Source: a virus. Taken from it: a DNA stretch of 44,592 nt. The notes under the pieces are model-generated. The model saw only the letters and a list, made by a program, of their open reading frames with translations, made no database searches and was not told the origin of the DNA. The stretch spans positions 1-44,592 of IMG/VR virus record IMGVR_UViG_3300021962_000200. The stretch is one strand, 5' to 3'. Shown here one piece after another: positions 1 through 7,648 of the stretch (within the stretch, counting starts at the first letter, position 1; each line of letters opens with the position of its first letter). A program made the translations under genes and the position numbers.

Positions 1-340
1 TATATGCTTCATTGAGTGCAACAATAGGATAAATTTTACTTTTATAAACACGATCACTAATGGCGTCGCGTCCCATGTCCTCAATCTTCCAACAATATTC
101 ACAGCCAGCGGGCCGCTTGCCTGCTAACATTTTTTTACGATCATCCTTCTTTTGTAAACTGTTGTGCAGGGCCCGTGGATTTAGTTTTACTTCGTCTACT
201 TCAACTTTGTGTGCAGGAGGGTGATGACAACTTGTAGTCATTCCGCTGCCAAGCCAGATTGTGGCGTTGTACCATTTGGCTCCGCAAAAACTTGCACTTT
301 TTGAATCAAGTATTTGTTGTTTAAATTCTAAATCATTCAT
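1..340 (-). CDS. Radical SAM 'twitch'-type protein, N-terminal fragment (runs off the window)
   Basis: The reading frame opens at ATG 340 and stays open to the window edge (113 codons), so only the N-terminal part is present. It begins MNDLEFKQQILDSK. It carries the same Cys/His pattern as the radical SAM gene at 1384-2778: an AKW segment, then TTSCHHPPAHK, then NPRALHN, then GCEYCWKIED with a CxxC. The CxxxCxxC iron-sulfur motif expected further on lies outside the window. The start overlaps the end of the preceding gene by 8 bases (ATGAATGA), so it is the next cistron of the same operon. Family assignment is inferred from the in-window paralogue. The substrate is unknown. Confidence 0.7.
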   Translation of the reverse strand, partial: MNDLEFKQQILDSKSASFCGAKWYNATIWLGSGMTTSCHHPPAHKVEVDEVKLNPRALHNSLQKKDDRKKMLAGKRPAGCEYCWKIEDMGRDAISDRVYKSKIYPIVALNEAY

Positions 341-1409
341 TGATATATGTTGTTATAAACTGTTCAAATCGTTTGGAAAATTCTGACCGCACTTTGAGTC
401 GCATGTCGGCAAGATGTTGTTGATTGTATTTACATACATTATAACACTCATTGAGGAAACCAGCAAGGTCTTGTTGACATAGATCTTTTACAATATCAGC
501 AACACGTCGAAGACGATCTTGATCGTTGTCTATTAGATCAAAACTTTCATCTATTGCATGCCCAAATGTTTGAAATCCCAAGTTATGCATGTCTCTATAG
601 AAACCCCGATTGGCAACTGCAATCCAAGGGTGTCCGATTGCCACTGGTTTCCAGATTTTTTCTGTTCTAAAACTGTAGGGATAATTGTGAACTGTTTCAG
701 TCACAAGACTAAAATAAGTGTCACTATATTGTCTAACAGACAGCAATACATCTCCCCATATTCCATTACCGAATAACTTGCTTTTTACATTTTTGTCATT
801 GGTTTGAAAGTTGACATTGAATTTTGCATGTTCATAATATTGGTCTAACAGTTTGATAGGGCCATTACCAGTGTCTAAATTTGTCCATAATGCAGAGTCA
901 AGTAGATCACCCAATGCATGAATCATAAACTTTCTATGATGTCGTTGCTGTCCGTTTAAAAAAAGAAATTTATAAGGTCTATCCGTTGAATATGTGTCAC
1001 GGTACTGTTGTATAGCATCAATGTTTTCGTTGTAATCTAAAACTTTTGGTAAAAAGTTGTCATAGGTCAGATGCGGATATTCTGGTGCAACATCGCCACC
1101 AGTTAATAGCAAAATTTTTTGTTGTTTGATTAAATCAAGAATACCAATATTGCCACAATGATTGAGTATGGTCTGTGATCCTTCAACAGGATTACTAAAA
1201 ATAAACTGTGCTATTTCTGTATTGGCCAGCTGTTTAATTTTATCAACATTTTTAACAGTTTCATTATAGCCTATTACATAAACTGCGTCTGGCTCAATTG
1301 TTTGCTTTTGAAAGTTATAAAAAGTTTCGTCAGAAATCTCTGCCAATTCTTTACGCAATCCGCAATTTACATCAACTATTAATTTACGCTTGCCTAGCAT
1401 GATATTCAC
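333..1409 (-). CDS. Fucosyltransferase/exostosin-like glycosyltransferase
   Basis: A 358-residue protein. The C-terminal third has the signature of GT10/GT47-like nucleotide-sugar-binding domains: an ETVHNYPYSFRTEKIWKP segment with T249-E250-K251, then IGHPWIAVANRGFY and LGFQTFGHAID. In that family the TEK lysine/glutamate region binds the sugar nucleotide. The N-terminal half is less typical. The chosen start is GTG 1409, which has GGTGG seven bases upstream; ATG 1400 is an alternative. It overlaps the upstream radical SAM gene by 26 bases, so translation is probably coupled. The likely role is sugar transfer to a glycan or virion protein in the host cytoplasm. Donor and acceptor cannot be read from the sequence. 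Confidence 0.65.
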   Translation of the reverse strand: MNIMLGKRKLIVDVNCGLRKELAEISDETFYNFQKQTIEPDAVYVIGYNETVKNVDKIKQLANTEIAQFIFSNPVEGSQTILNHCGNIGILDLIKQQKILLLTGGDVAPEYPHLTYDNFLPKVLDYNENIDAIQQYRDTYSTDRPYKFLFLNGQQRHHRKFMIHALGDLLDSALWTNLDTGNGPIKLLDQYYEHAKFNVNFQTNDKNVKSKLFGNGIWGDVLLSVRQYSDTYFSLVTETVHNYPYSFRTEKIWKPVAIGHPWIAVANRGFYRDMHNLGFQTFGHAIDESFDLIDNDQDRLRRVADIVKDLCQQDLAGFLNECYNVCKYNQQHLADMRLKVRSEFSKRFEQFITTYINE

Positions 1410-2778
1410 ATTCTGTCCACCAGGATTTCATTTCTGGAAATGTATTGACAAAGTCTGTGCCGTGCCTGCGGTCAGACTCACTGAAAAAGCGATAGAAGTC
1501 TGCTTTATTCTTTTTTAAATAGTCTTTGTCTAACTGCTGACCATTACGCATCCAAGCAATATCTCGATCCAATCGTGCTATTTCATAATCTTTAAAACCG
1601 TGAAAACGTGTGGCTTCGGTTTCAATATTATCCTGCATGTGAGCTTTGAGTTTTTCCAGTTGCGACACATAGCTTTCCGGAAGGATCTGTAGGCTTTGCC
1701 AAGTAGGTTGCCGCAGAACAGGAGTGTCAAACCATACTCGTTGATATGTATTGCTGTAAGTTTTTCTAAGCTCTAGTATGCCATCGAACAATTGTTGCAA
1801 ACTGGTTACACTTAAATTATTCATTGTAACAATAAATGTCACGCTGTTACGATATGGCACTTCGGTTAAGAACTGATGCACACGCGACCACAGCAACTCA
1901 AAGTCAAGTCCGTGCCGCATATATTCAGCACGTTGTCCCCAGCCGTCAAGGCTGATATACTGCATAAAGTGTTCAAGTACGCCTTCTTGACACAGTTGTT
2001 TGGTATAGCCAAGATATTTCTGCCACAGCTTTTCGTCTACGCTAAAGTTACTAGTGACATTTAGGTGTAGATCAGGCTTGGGATTAGCTAACACATAGTC
2101 AAACACACGGTAAGTGTTTTTGTCCATCATGGGCTCGCCGCCCGTCATGCGAAAATGTTCTAGCTCAGGGTATAGCGTAGGCCACCAAGCCCAAAATGCG
2201 TCCACATACGGGTTACTTTCTCTAGCTGGGATAGGTTTGCGATTACCGGTAAAGTGAGCAGGATCATTATGCGGAGTTGATGTAGGATACGCACCGTGTC
2301 GATCCATTTCCTGTTGCCATGTGGTACTAAACTGTGGACTACAATAGCTACAGGCTAGATTGCAGGCATTGTTAAAATTTACTTCTACATAACTAGGTGT
2401 AATATCTGTATTCCAATCGGACGCAAAAATCTTATCAAAGTCCTTAGCAGCCCAGGGCTCCCCGGATCTATAATGGCGATCACTCAGTTTGCCATTGTCC
2501 TCCATTGTCCAACAATAACTACACTCCGGTGGTCGTTCTTGTTTCATCATAATCTTACGCTGTTGTTTTTTATAGGGCGTATTATGCAATGCACTAGGAT
2601 TTTTTTCTAGTAGAGAAGGATCAATTTGATGTAAGGGCGGGTGGTAACAACTGTTAGTTAGTCCTGTTGTTAAATGCAAACTAACTTGCTTCCATTTAGC
2701 CAAACACATAGCAGTACCTAGATGCTCGCGCATCTGTTCAGCAGAGCTCATGAATCGGCTTTGATCGCCTTTATTCAT
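1384..2778 (-). CDS. Radical SAM protein with twitch/auxiliary Cys region
   Basis: A 464-residue protein, started at ATG 2778, which has GGAG seven bases upstream; a TTG one codon earlier is less likely. The iron-sulfur motif is C139-NLA-C143-SY-C146, the CxxxCxxC that binds the 4Fe-4S cluster cleaving S-adenosylmethionine. It is followed by a glycine-rich RMTGGEPMM stretch, the usual SAM-binding GGEP. An N-terminal region with CYHPP (C44) and a CSYC pair (C86, C89) may hold an auxiliary cluster, as in phage 'twitch' radical SAM proteins. It overlaps the sulfotransferase by 8 bases and lies among glycosyltransferases, so a sugar or peptide-modification role is plausible. The reaction is unknown. 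Confidence 0.85.
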   Translation of the reverse strand: MNKGDQSRFMSSAEQMREHLGTAMCLAKWKQVSLHLTTGLTNSCYHPPLHQIDPSLLEKNPSALHNTPYKKQQRKIMMKQERPPECSYCWTMEDNGKLSDRHYRSGEPWAAKDFDKIFASDWNTDITPSYVEVNFNNACNLACSYCSPQFSTTWQQEMDRHGAYPTSTPHNDPAHFTGNRKPIPARESNPYVDAFWAWWPTLYPELEHFRMTGGEPMMDKNTYRVFDYVLANPKPDLHLNVTSNFSVDEKLWQKYLGYTKQLCQEGVLEHFMQYISLDGWGQRAEYMRHGLDFELLWSRVHQFLTEVPYRNSVTFIVTMNNLSVTSLQQLFDGILELRKTYSNTYQRVWFDTPVLRQPTWQSLQILPESYVSQLEKLKAHMQDNIETEATRFHGFKDYEIARLDRDIAWMRNGQQLDKDYLKKNKADFYRFFSESDRRHGTDFVNTFPEMKSWWTECEYHARQA

Positions 2779-3409
2779 CAAAGTGCTCCAAGGAATATTG
2801 CCAAGTGCCCAGTTGTTCTTTTACGTAATCAAGATTAGAAAACATTTCAGGCAAAGGGAATGAAAATTCATTTTTCTTAAACCTAGTTTGTGTAGAGAAT
2901 GTTAAATCTTCGTAGCACAAATTAAAGTCAGGAAGGAAATAATCGTCTAGCATCTGCTCTAATTTAAACTGAACAATGTCGGAGTTAGATGCTTGAACAG
3001 ATGCAGGGCCGGATCGCATTTTGTCAGCAGTATGATTGTGCCAACCGTACAGAGCAGTTGGATCATTGAGTCTAAAATAAATCCAGCTGGCAAACTGATA
3101 TACTTTGTCCCGGCGCCTAATGTTGACTACTATGTTGTGTTGTTTGATCCTGCTGACATTTTCTGCTAATGTTAACTTGGGGGTCATTTGTACAACTTGT
3201 GCTGTGGTTAACCTAGGGCTGCAAGATAACTTGTCAATGTCATCCCAAGGATTAGCACAATATCCTACCATGCAAATTTCCATTAAACTTGTGCCTTTTC
3301 CTTGTTTACACAGTTCTGCACTTAATGGGTGGGTACCTGATCTAGGACTTTCTATAATTAGAATATTTTTATTTTCTTGAGCAGCACGATTGATTATAGT
3401 TTGATACAT
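2771..3409 (-). CDS. Stf0-like sulfotransferase
   Basis: A 212-residue protein. The start is placed at ATG 3409, spaced six bases from AAGG and sharing a base with the upstream stop (TAATG); an ATG two codons earlier sits on the ribosome site. Near the N-terminus, IIESPRSGTHPL (P22-R-S-G-T26) matches the 5'-phosphosulfate-binding loop of PAPS-dependent sulfotransferases. NIRRRDKVYQFASW resembles the R-x-DK-x-x-QA-x-S block of the Stf0 (trehalose 2-sulfotransferase) family, which contributes to 3'-phosphate binding. Expected chemistry is transfer of sulfate from PAPS to a hydroxyl, most likely of a sugar, given the neighbouring glycosyltransferases. No PAPS synthesis gene is visible, so host PAPS would be used. 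The acceptor is unknown. Confidence 0.65.
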   Translation of the reverse strand: MYQTIINRAAQENKNILIIESPRSGTHPLSAELCKQGKGTSLMEICMVGYCANPWDDIDKLSCSPRLTTAQVVQMTPKLTLAENVSRIKQHNIVVNIRRRDKVYQFASWIYFRLNDPTALYGWHNHTADKMRSGPASVQASNSDIVQFKLEQMLDDYFLPDFNLCYEDLTFSTQTRFKKNEFSFPLPEMFSNLDYVKEQLGTWQYSLEHFDE

Positions 3410-4335
3410 TACCATCCTTCTTGCTGCCTAATTACATCAATCTCTCTCACAGTGACACCACGATTGTGCCAGTTGCTCCGATAGTGATGTTTAAAAAATT
3501 TACTTTGCTCGGGAAACAAACTCATCATTGGTAAGTCAAGTTGTGTATGCAATTCTTCGGCTAGTCGATTAGCTATTAGTTCTGGATCAGAGTCTTTTAC
3601 TGTAGCCCAAATTTCACCAAGCGCATCAAACGACTGTACCAAACGATGATCCCATTCAGTCAGCATAGTCATATAAGTGCCTTGCCTTGCGCCCGCAATG
3701 GCCCACAATCCATAATCAACATCTGATCCCACATTGTGCCATATGGTCAAGTGATCAAGATTACGTTGATGTACGCGATCCTTGAACTCTACTACTGAAG
3801 GACGTGTGCTTTTGTTTAAGCACATTTTTACACCTTCTCGAAAGCCTGCACGCCAAGCGTGAAAGGCTGATCCGTTAGGATAGGTAGTCGAGTAACAGTC
3901 GTGCATGGGCCAGTATAGTGGATCGTAGCAAAACTCTACTTGTGTTTCGTCACGACCGTCGGTATTTTCGTGGGTGCGCATGTTCATAGCAAACTCGCAT
4001 GTCCACGAACTCAGTCCACCATTGCCATACATGAGTCCGTTAATGTGATTCTTTGCCCGCCAACGAAATACCGCCGACTCCCATTGCTCATCGGGCAGTT
4101 CAAGTGTTAGATTAAAAAACTCTGGATCGGGCATGTTGTCCCCATCAATTAGGACAAAGCGTTCAGTATCGCTTGCCTGTGCAGCCGCCTTGTGTGCGGC
4201 GTCGCTGCCTTTAACACCATCTACACGGCGGGCCCACGGGACCATGTTCCGAATTTTTACCCAAAATTCTTCTTTTTGCGGTTCATCATAACTCAAATAG
4301 ATGCAATCAAGATCTGCAATGTCAATCCGTTTCAT
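3409..4335 (-). CDS. Putative GT-A-fold glycosyltransferase with DGD motif
   Basis: A 308-residue protein starting at ATG 4335. The N-terminal half has the layout of a nucleotide-sugar transferase: an opening strand (DCIYLSYDE), a helix, the RRVDGVKGSDAAHKAA region, then RFVLIDGDNMPD with D64-G-D66 as the metal-binding DXD. Later segments (WRAKNHINGLMYGNGG, CYDPLYWPMHD) are rich in aromatic residues and resemble acceptor-side loops. The assignment rests on this pattern, not on a specific family I can name. It overlaps both neighbours (14 bases upstream, TAATG contact downstream), so it belongs to the same transcription and translation unit as the sulfotransferase. Confidence 0.6.
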   Translation of the reverse strand: MKRIDIADLDCIYLSYDEPQKEEFWVKIRNMVPWARRVDGVKGSDAAHKAAAQASDTERFVLIDGDNMPDPEFFNLTLELPDEQWESAVFRWRAKNHINGLMYGNGGLSSWTCEFAMNMRTHENTDGRDETQVEFCYDPLYWPMHDCYSTTYPNGSAFHAWRAGFREGVKMCLNKSTRPSVVEFKDRVHQRNLDHLTIWHNVGSDVDYGLWAIAGARQGTYMTMLTEWDHRLVQSFDALGEIWATVKDSDPELIANRLAEELHTQLDLPMMSLFPEQSKFFKHHYRSNWHNRGVTVREIDVIRQQEGW

Positions 4336-4669
4336 TTGATTTTATATTCCATTTAATATGTGGTTGCTGTTCACTAACAACAATGCTAACATTATCAATT
4401 AAACACGCTGTTCCGCTAGTGCTAGGTATTAGTTTAGTAACTGTTTTCTTTGGTTTTATATGCACTAACTTCCCGTCAATTACACGGACATTTCTTGAGC
4501 TTAGTTGATAAGTTTCTGCATCAATATCTATATAGTTACCTGGCAAATCTTCCATGCTGTAAGATATTGGGCACCCGTCCTCGTCATAGTACAGGCGAAA
4601 AAAGACTGGAGCAGGCGCCGGGGGTGGCTCTGCCCATGCTTTCCAAAAATTTTCTTCAGTTTCGTTCAC
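4322..4669 (-). CDS. Small hypothetical protein in the glycan cassette
   Basis: A 115-residue protein that I do not recognise. It appears to start at GTG 4669 with only a weak upstream GGCGG. The N-terminus has a proline/alanine run (EPPPAPAPVFF) followed by FFRLYYDEDGCPISYSMEDLPG, a mostly beta pattern, and a mixed C-terminus with PSTSGTACLIDN. No signal peptide or membrane segment is visible. It overlaps a glycosyltransferase at each end by 14 bases, so coding status is well supported by context. It may be an accessory or adaptor protein of the cassette, but that is only guilt by association. Confidence 0.6.
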   Translation of the reverse strand: MNETEENFWKAWAEPPPAPAPVFFRLYYDEDGCPISYSMEDLPGNYIDIDAETYQLSSRNVRVIDGKLVHIKPKKTVTKLIPSTSGTACLIDNVSIVVSEQQPHIKWNIKSNETD

Positions 4670-5408
4670 GCAACCGCCAGTCTTTGTTGTGATAATGCAC
4701 CAATCCCCATTGTGCTACCGTTTGTATTCGGATGCCAGGATTGACGTTTTCCCATACTAATTCTTTGGTCCAGTCACTGGTATGGGTTGGGATGATTCCT
4801 TGTTTCATATGTACTATAGTGGGACCATAACCGGGTGGTAATGTTACTTGTTCTCGCCCTATGATGTCAGCAGCCATGGCATAAACAACATCTGTTGATG
4901 GTGTTTCTTCGGGAAACTTTAACAGCGTTTTAAACTCGTTCCAATTTTGGAAGATATCACGCACCCATTGAAAAAACTCTTGCGCTGTTTTACTCAACCG
5001 CCAGTAGGTTATAGCATTATAAACATCGGGCAAATTGTTAGCATCAAACAATTTTCTATAATGCCGATTGCTGCTGTGCTGATCGTAAAAGTCCCTACAA
5101 CCTTGGCTAATGACCACGTCACGATGTTCAAACAATGTCCACAAGTGATCTATGGGACTGGCTGCAATCATATCAGCTTCTAACTTGATGGTTTGTCTAT
5201 ATGGGCTGGCGCGAAACACTTGCCAGTCGTTAGCAAAGCCACCAAGATCACCGTGCGGCAACATTTCTTTTGTTAGTATTGTGATTTCAGCAGAGGGATG
5301 CCATGACCGTATGCTGTCAGCAAGTTGATGGGCGCAGGCTACATAGTCAACACTATCAGTGTTGATAGCGGGAATTAGATAACCGCGTTCAGCAAGGATT
5401 GGCAACAA
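4656..5408 (-). CDS. Putative GT-A-like glycosyltransferase, paralogue of the next gene upstream
   Basis: A 250-residue protein. No ATG is available near the start. An AGGAG lies three bases before TTG 5408 and six before TTG 5405, so initiation at a TTG inside the end of the preceding gene is likely. SVDYVACAHQLADSIR aligns with HIDYVAMANWSANNIH of the 5389-6192 protein, and both continue into a strand (ITILTK / CLVTDR) typical of GT8-like nucleotide-sugar transferases. A degenerate metal-site motif, LEADMI (E77-A-D79), stands where the paralogue has LDADY. Loss of the first Asp may mean altered metal use. Function is inferred as sugar transfer with unknown substrates. Confidence 0.6.
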   Translation of the reverse strand: MLPILAERGYLIPAINTDSVDYVACAHQLADSIRSWHPSAEITILTKEMLPHGDLGGFANDWQVFRASPYRQTIKLEADMIAASPIDHLWTLFEHRDVVISQGCRDFYDQHSSNRHYRKLFDANNLPDVYNAITYWRLSKTAQEFFQWVRDIFQNWNEFKTLLKFPEETPSTDVVYAMAADIIGREQVTLPPGYGPTIVHMKQGIIPTHTSDWTKELVWENVNPGIRIQTVAQWGLVHYHNKDWRLRERN

Positions 5409-6192
5409 TTGCTCCTAGTTGTTGTTTACCCATAGCGTGAAAGTCTTGGTGTAATTCAATGTAGCGTGGCTTTTGATCAGGTGTTAAAAAATCCACACGA
5501 TAAGAATCTTGAGACAATTGTGTTACTTGATGCTCGGGTGTTACACTTACTAAACTTCCAGGCATAGACGGCACCGAAAGCGTGTGACCGTTTACTATAT
5601 TTAACGCAATCGAAAGCGCATGATCATTTCTGTAGTTAGGCGTTGGGTTATTGTACAAACGACGGTAATGAAGCCAATTGTCGCGGACCATGTTCATAGA
5701 TTCAAATATCAGTTGTGCTGTATTACTGCGTTTAAACATCATAACAGTGGCCCACCACATGGGCATGCGATTTTGTCCAAAATAATTTAAATCATCAAAG
5801 TTTCTAAGATTTGTAGCATCGCTTGCCCAACGATAGCATAAAAAATCTTGATTGCTACTCAATACAGTTTTAAGTTGGTTCGACGCTACCACATAGTCAG
5901 CATCTAGCACTAGTGTTTGATCCCATGGACTGAGTGTGTAAGCATCTACACGATTGGTATTGTGCCAAGCAACTGATTCACCAATGTCTACAAAATGTCT
6001 TACGCCACTGCCAGTAGGAGTGTCAACTAATACAACACGATCAAACACATGCCCTGCCGGGGGTTCACGATCTGTTACTAAACAAACCGGAATATTCAGA
6101 TGCCTGTGTATATTATTTGCTGACCAATTGGCCATTGCCACATAGTCAATATGTTCATTGTTGAACGCAAATATTAATGCGCCGCAGGTCAT
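5389..6192 (-). CDS. Putative GT-A-like glycosyltransferase with DAD motif
   Basis: A 267-residue protein starting at ATG 6192, overlapping the preceding gene by the classic ATGA. The N-terminal strand (ALIFAFNNEHIDYV) and the block TLVLDADYVVAS with D97-A-D99 fit the DXD of GT8-like or related nucleotide-diphospho-sugar transferases. Further on, MPMWWATVMMFKRS and NDHALSIALNIVNG resemble the acceptor and return-strand regions of such enzymes. It is paralogous to the 4656-5408 product. It is the second cistron of the decoration operon. The sugar and target are not identifiable here. Confidence 0.65.
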   Translation of the reverse strand: MTCGALIFAFNNEHIDYVAMANWSANNIHRHLNIPVCLVTDREPPAGHVFDRVVLVDTPTGSGVRHFVDIGESVAWHNTNRVDAYTLSPWDQTLVLDADYVVASNQLKTVLSSNQDFLCYRWASDATNLRNFDDLNYFGQNRMPMWWATVMMFKRSNTAQLIFESMNMVRDNWLHYRRLYNNPTPNYRNDHALSIALNIVNGHTLSVPSMPGSLVSVTPEHQVTQLSQDSYRVDFLTPDQKPRYIELHQDFHAMGKQQLGAIVANPC

Positions 6193-6491
6193 CGTTTTTT
6201 GTTTAGTTTGTCGTATTCAACTAACCAAGCGTTCATTTGCTCCTGCCAACGACTAACAACAATGCTCCGGAGTTCAGCAGTATTAACTTGTACTGGAGTT
6301 TCATACAAGTCTAGTATTACCGCTGTTTCTGGGCAAGTTGATAACAAGGACAATAATTCGGGACCTGCATTCCACATGCCGCCGTTGTGGGCAAACAGCA
6401 TTTTGGCTTGATATTTTTCTTTGAGAAGTCGGCGCCCTGTTGCATGTTCAAAACGAGCGCGGGCGGTTTTGACTAATTGTTCATTATTCAT
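6189..6491 (-). CDS. Small conserved phage protein, first gene of the left operon
   Basis: A 100-residue protein. The start is ATG 6491; an upstream TTG in frame (6515) would lie inside the promoter and is rejected. It contains LKEKYQAKMLFAHNGGMWN, then PELLSLL and VILDLYETPVQVN, and ends in a helical RWQEQMNAWLVEYDKLNKKR. I recall proteins with this pattern as unassigned small proteins in marine T4-like phages, but no function is known to me. It is mostly charged and soluble, with no membrane segment. As the leader cistron of the glycosyltransferase operon it is coupled to the next gene by a 4-base overlap. Confidence 0.75.
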   Translation of the reverse strand: MNNEQLVKTARARFEHATGRRLLKEKYQAKMLFAHNGGMWNAGPELLSLLSTCPETAVILDLYETPVQVNTAELRSIVVSRWQEQMNAWLVEYDKLNKKR

Positions 6492-6497
6492 AGGATT

Positions 6498-6526
6498 ATT
6501 ATACAGGAAAGGCAACTAAAAGTAAA
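6498..6526 (-). promoter_or_regulatory. Sigma70-type promoter giving a leaderless transcript for the left operon
   Basis: On the minus strand a perfect -10 TATAAT (6498-6503) is preceded, after 17 bases, by TTTACT (6521-6526, 4 of 6 to the -35 consensus). Only six bases (AATCCT) separate the -10 from ATG 6491, which places the expected +1 on the A of the start codon. The -35 overlaps the downstream arm and U-tract of the structural-operon terminator. Confidence is moderate because the -35 is imperfect. Confidence 0.55.
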
Positions 6527-6544
6527 GGGCCCGAAGGCCCTTTT
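6516..6544 (-). terminator. Rho-independent terminator of the late structural operon
   Basis: A perfect 8-bp stem AAAGGGCC / GGCCCTTT with a C(UUCG)G tetraloop, followed on the minus strand by ACTTTTAG. It lies 20 bases after the stop of the last structural gene (6565) and is the clearest hairpin in the window. On the plus strand it is followed by only TGG, and no plus-strand gene ends there, so it serves the minus strand. Confidence 0.85.
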
Positions 6545-6564
6545 GGTAAAAGCTCTATAGCTAG

Positions 6565-7557
6565 TTAAGCTGTAGTAGCTGCAATAGTCGGTGTGCCCCA
6601 GCTATTACTTAGGTATGTGGTACTTGGGTTGAAATAAGTGACCACAGTAGCAGGTGCTGTACCAAATACGCTAAATGGCGAATTGGTAGCAGTACCGCCC
6701 GAAATAACGTTATTGCCGCCGGGAGCAGGGTCGCCGCCTGGGTCAACCCAAGTGGTAGTTAGGACCAGTTGTGTGCCTGTGCCGGCTGTTTTGGCGTTGA
6801 TAGCAATATACTGACCAGTATAAGGAGCAGTATCAGCATACTGACGATAAATCAGTGTATCGCTGGTTGTTAAATCATACCAACCAGTTGTAGTTAAAAG
6901 CGTATCGGGTGTGCCAGTGCCGCCTGATTTGGTTGTACCAGTGTAGGAGCCGCCAGCAATAGTTTGTGTGCCAGTGCCGCCAGTGATATAAATGTCGCCT
7001 ACTAGTGTGTTGGCTAAGTCGTTCCATTCGGCATCACCGTCGTTACCAGTGGAAGTTTTGCTGGTTTCCCACTTGATACGGCCGCCAGCATTGAAAAAGT
7101 AACGTGCAGCGTCTGCAGAGGCCCATGTAATAGTGTGCGTAAATGTGATAGTCCACGCGGCGTCGCCAGATCCAGTTGTAGTTGTTTTGGATGTTGTGCC
7201 TGAAAATGTGGTGTATTGTGCGCCACTGGCTACTGCATTACCGCGATTGGTTGTACAATTGGTCAAGTCTGTGTTAAGTGCCGCTAAAATTGCAATGGTA
7301 CTACCAGCAGTTGGGTTGGCTCTGGAAGTGATCGTGGTGCCTGTGTGACTGGCAAGTGAACTGATTGTGTTGTTTAGCGTGGCCCATTGTGTGGCTGTGA
7401 TAGTGGCTGCTGCGGATACGGTTGACAATGCTGATTGTCCGTAGCCTTTATCACTGGATCCAGTGCTCCAAATGTCGTTTACGTTAGCACCTGCGTTTGT
7501 GCTAACAAAGCCATTATAGTCTGTTGCAACTATTGTACTGCCTGCTGTATATGTCAT
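6565..7557 (-). CDS. Virion structural / tail-fibre-like protein, Thr/Gly/Ala rich
   Basis: A 330-residue protein starting at ATG 7557 behind AAAGGGAAAACGAAA. The composition is dominated by Thr, Ser, Gly and Ala with almost no Cys, typical of secreted-like beta-rich phage fibres. Strands alternate with short Gly/Thr loops (TGGTGTQTIAGGSYTGTTKSG). The central part reads ADAARYFFNAGGRIKWE. There is no signal peptide or membrane segment. It is the last gene before the structural terminator, a usual place for fibre or adhesion proteins in this phage group. It may be a distal fibre or virion decoration protein. The exact location is unknown. Confidence 0.6.
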   Translation of the reverse strand: MTYTAGSTIVATDYNGFVSTNAGANVNDIWSTGSSDKGYGQSALSTVSAAATITATQWATLNNTISSLASHTGTTITSRANPTAGSTIAILAALNTDLTNCTTNRGNAVASGAQYTTFSGTTSKTTTTGSGDAAWTITFTHTITWASADAARYFFNAGGRIKWETSKTSTGNDGDAEWNDLANTLVGDIYITGGTGTQTIAGGSYTGTTKSGGTGTPDTLLTTTGWYDLTTSDTLIYRQYADTAPYTGQYIAINAKTAGTGTQLVLTTTWVDPGGDPAPGGNNVISGGTATNSPFSVFGTAPATVVTYFNPSTTYLSNSWGTPTIAATTA

Positions 7558-7648
7558 TTTCGTTTTCCCTTTGTATTAGTTGATCAATTTCAACGCGATA
7601 TATTTTAGTGTAGTATCGCTGGGTGATTTTAACCATTACTATTGTTAA

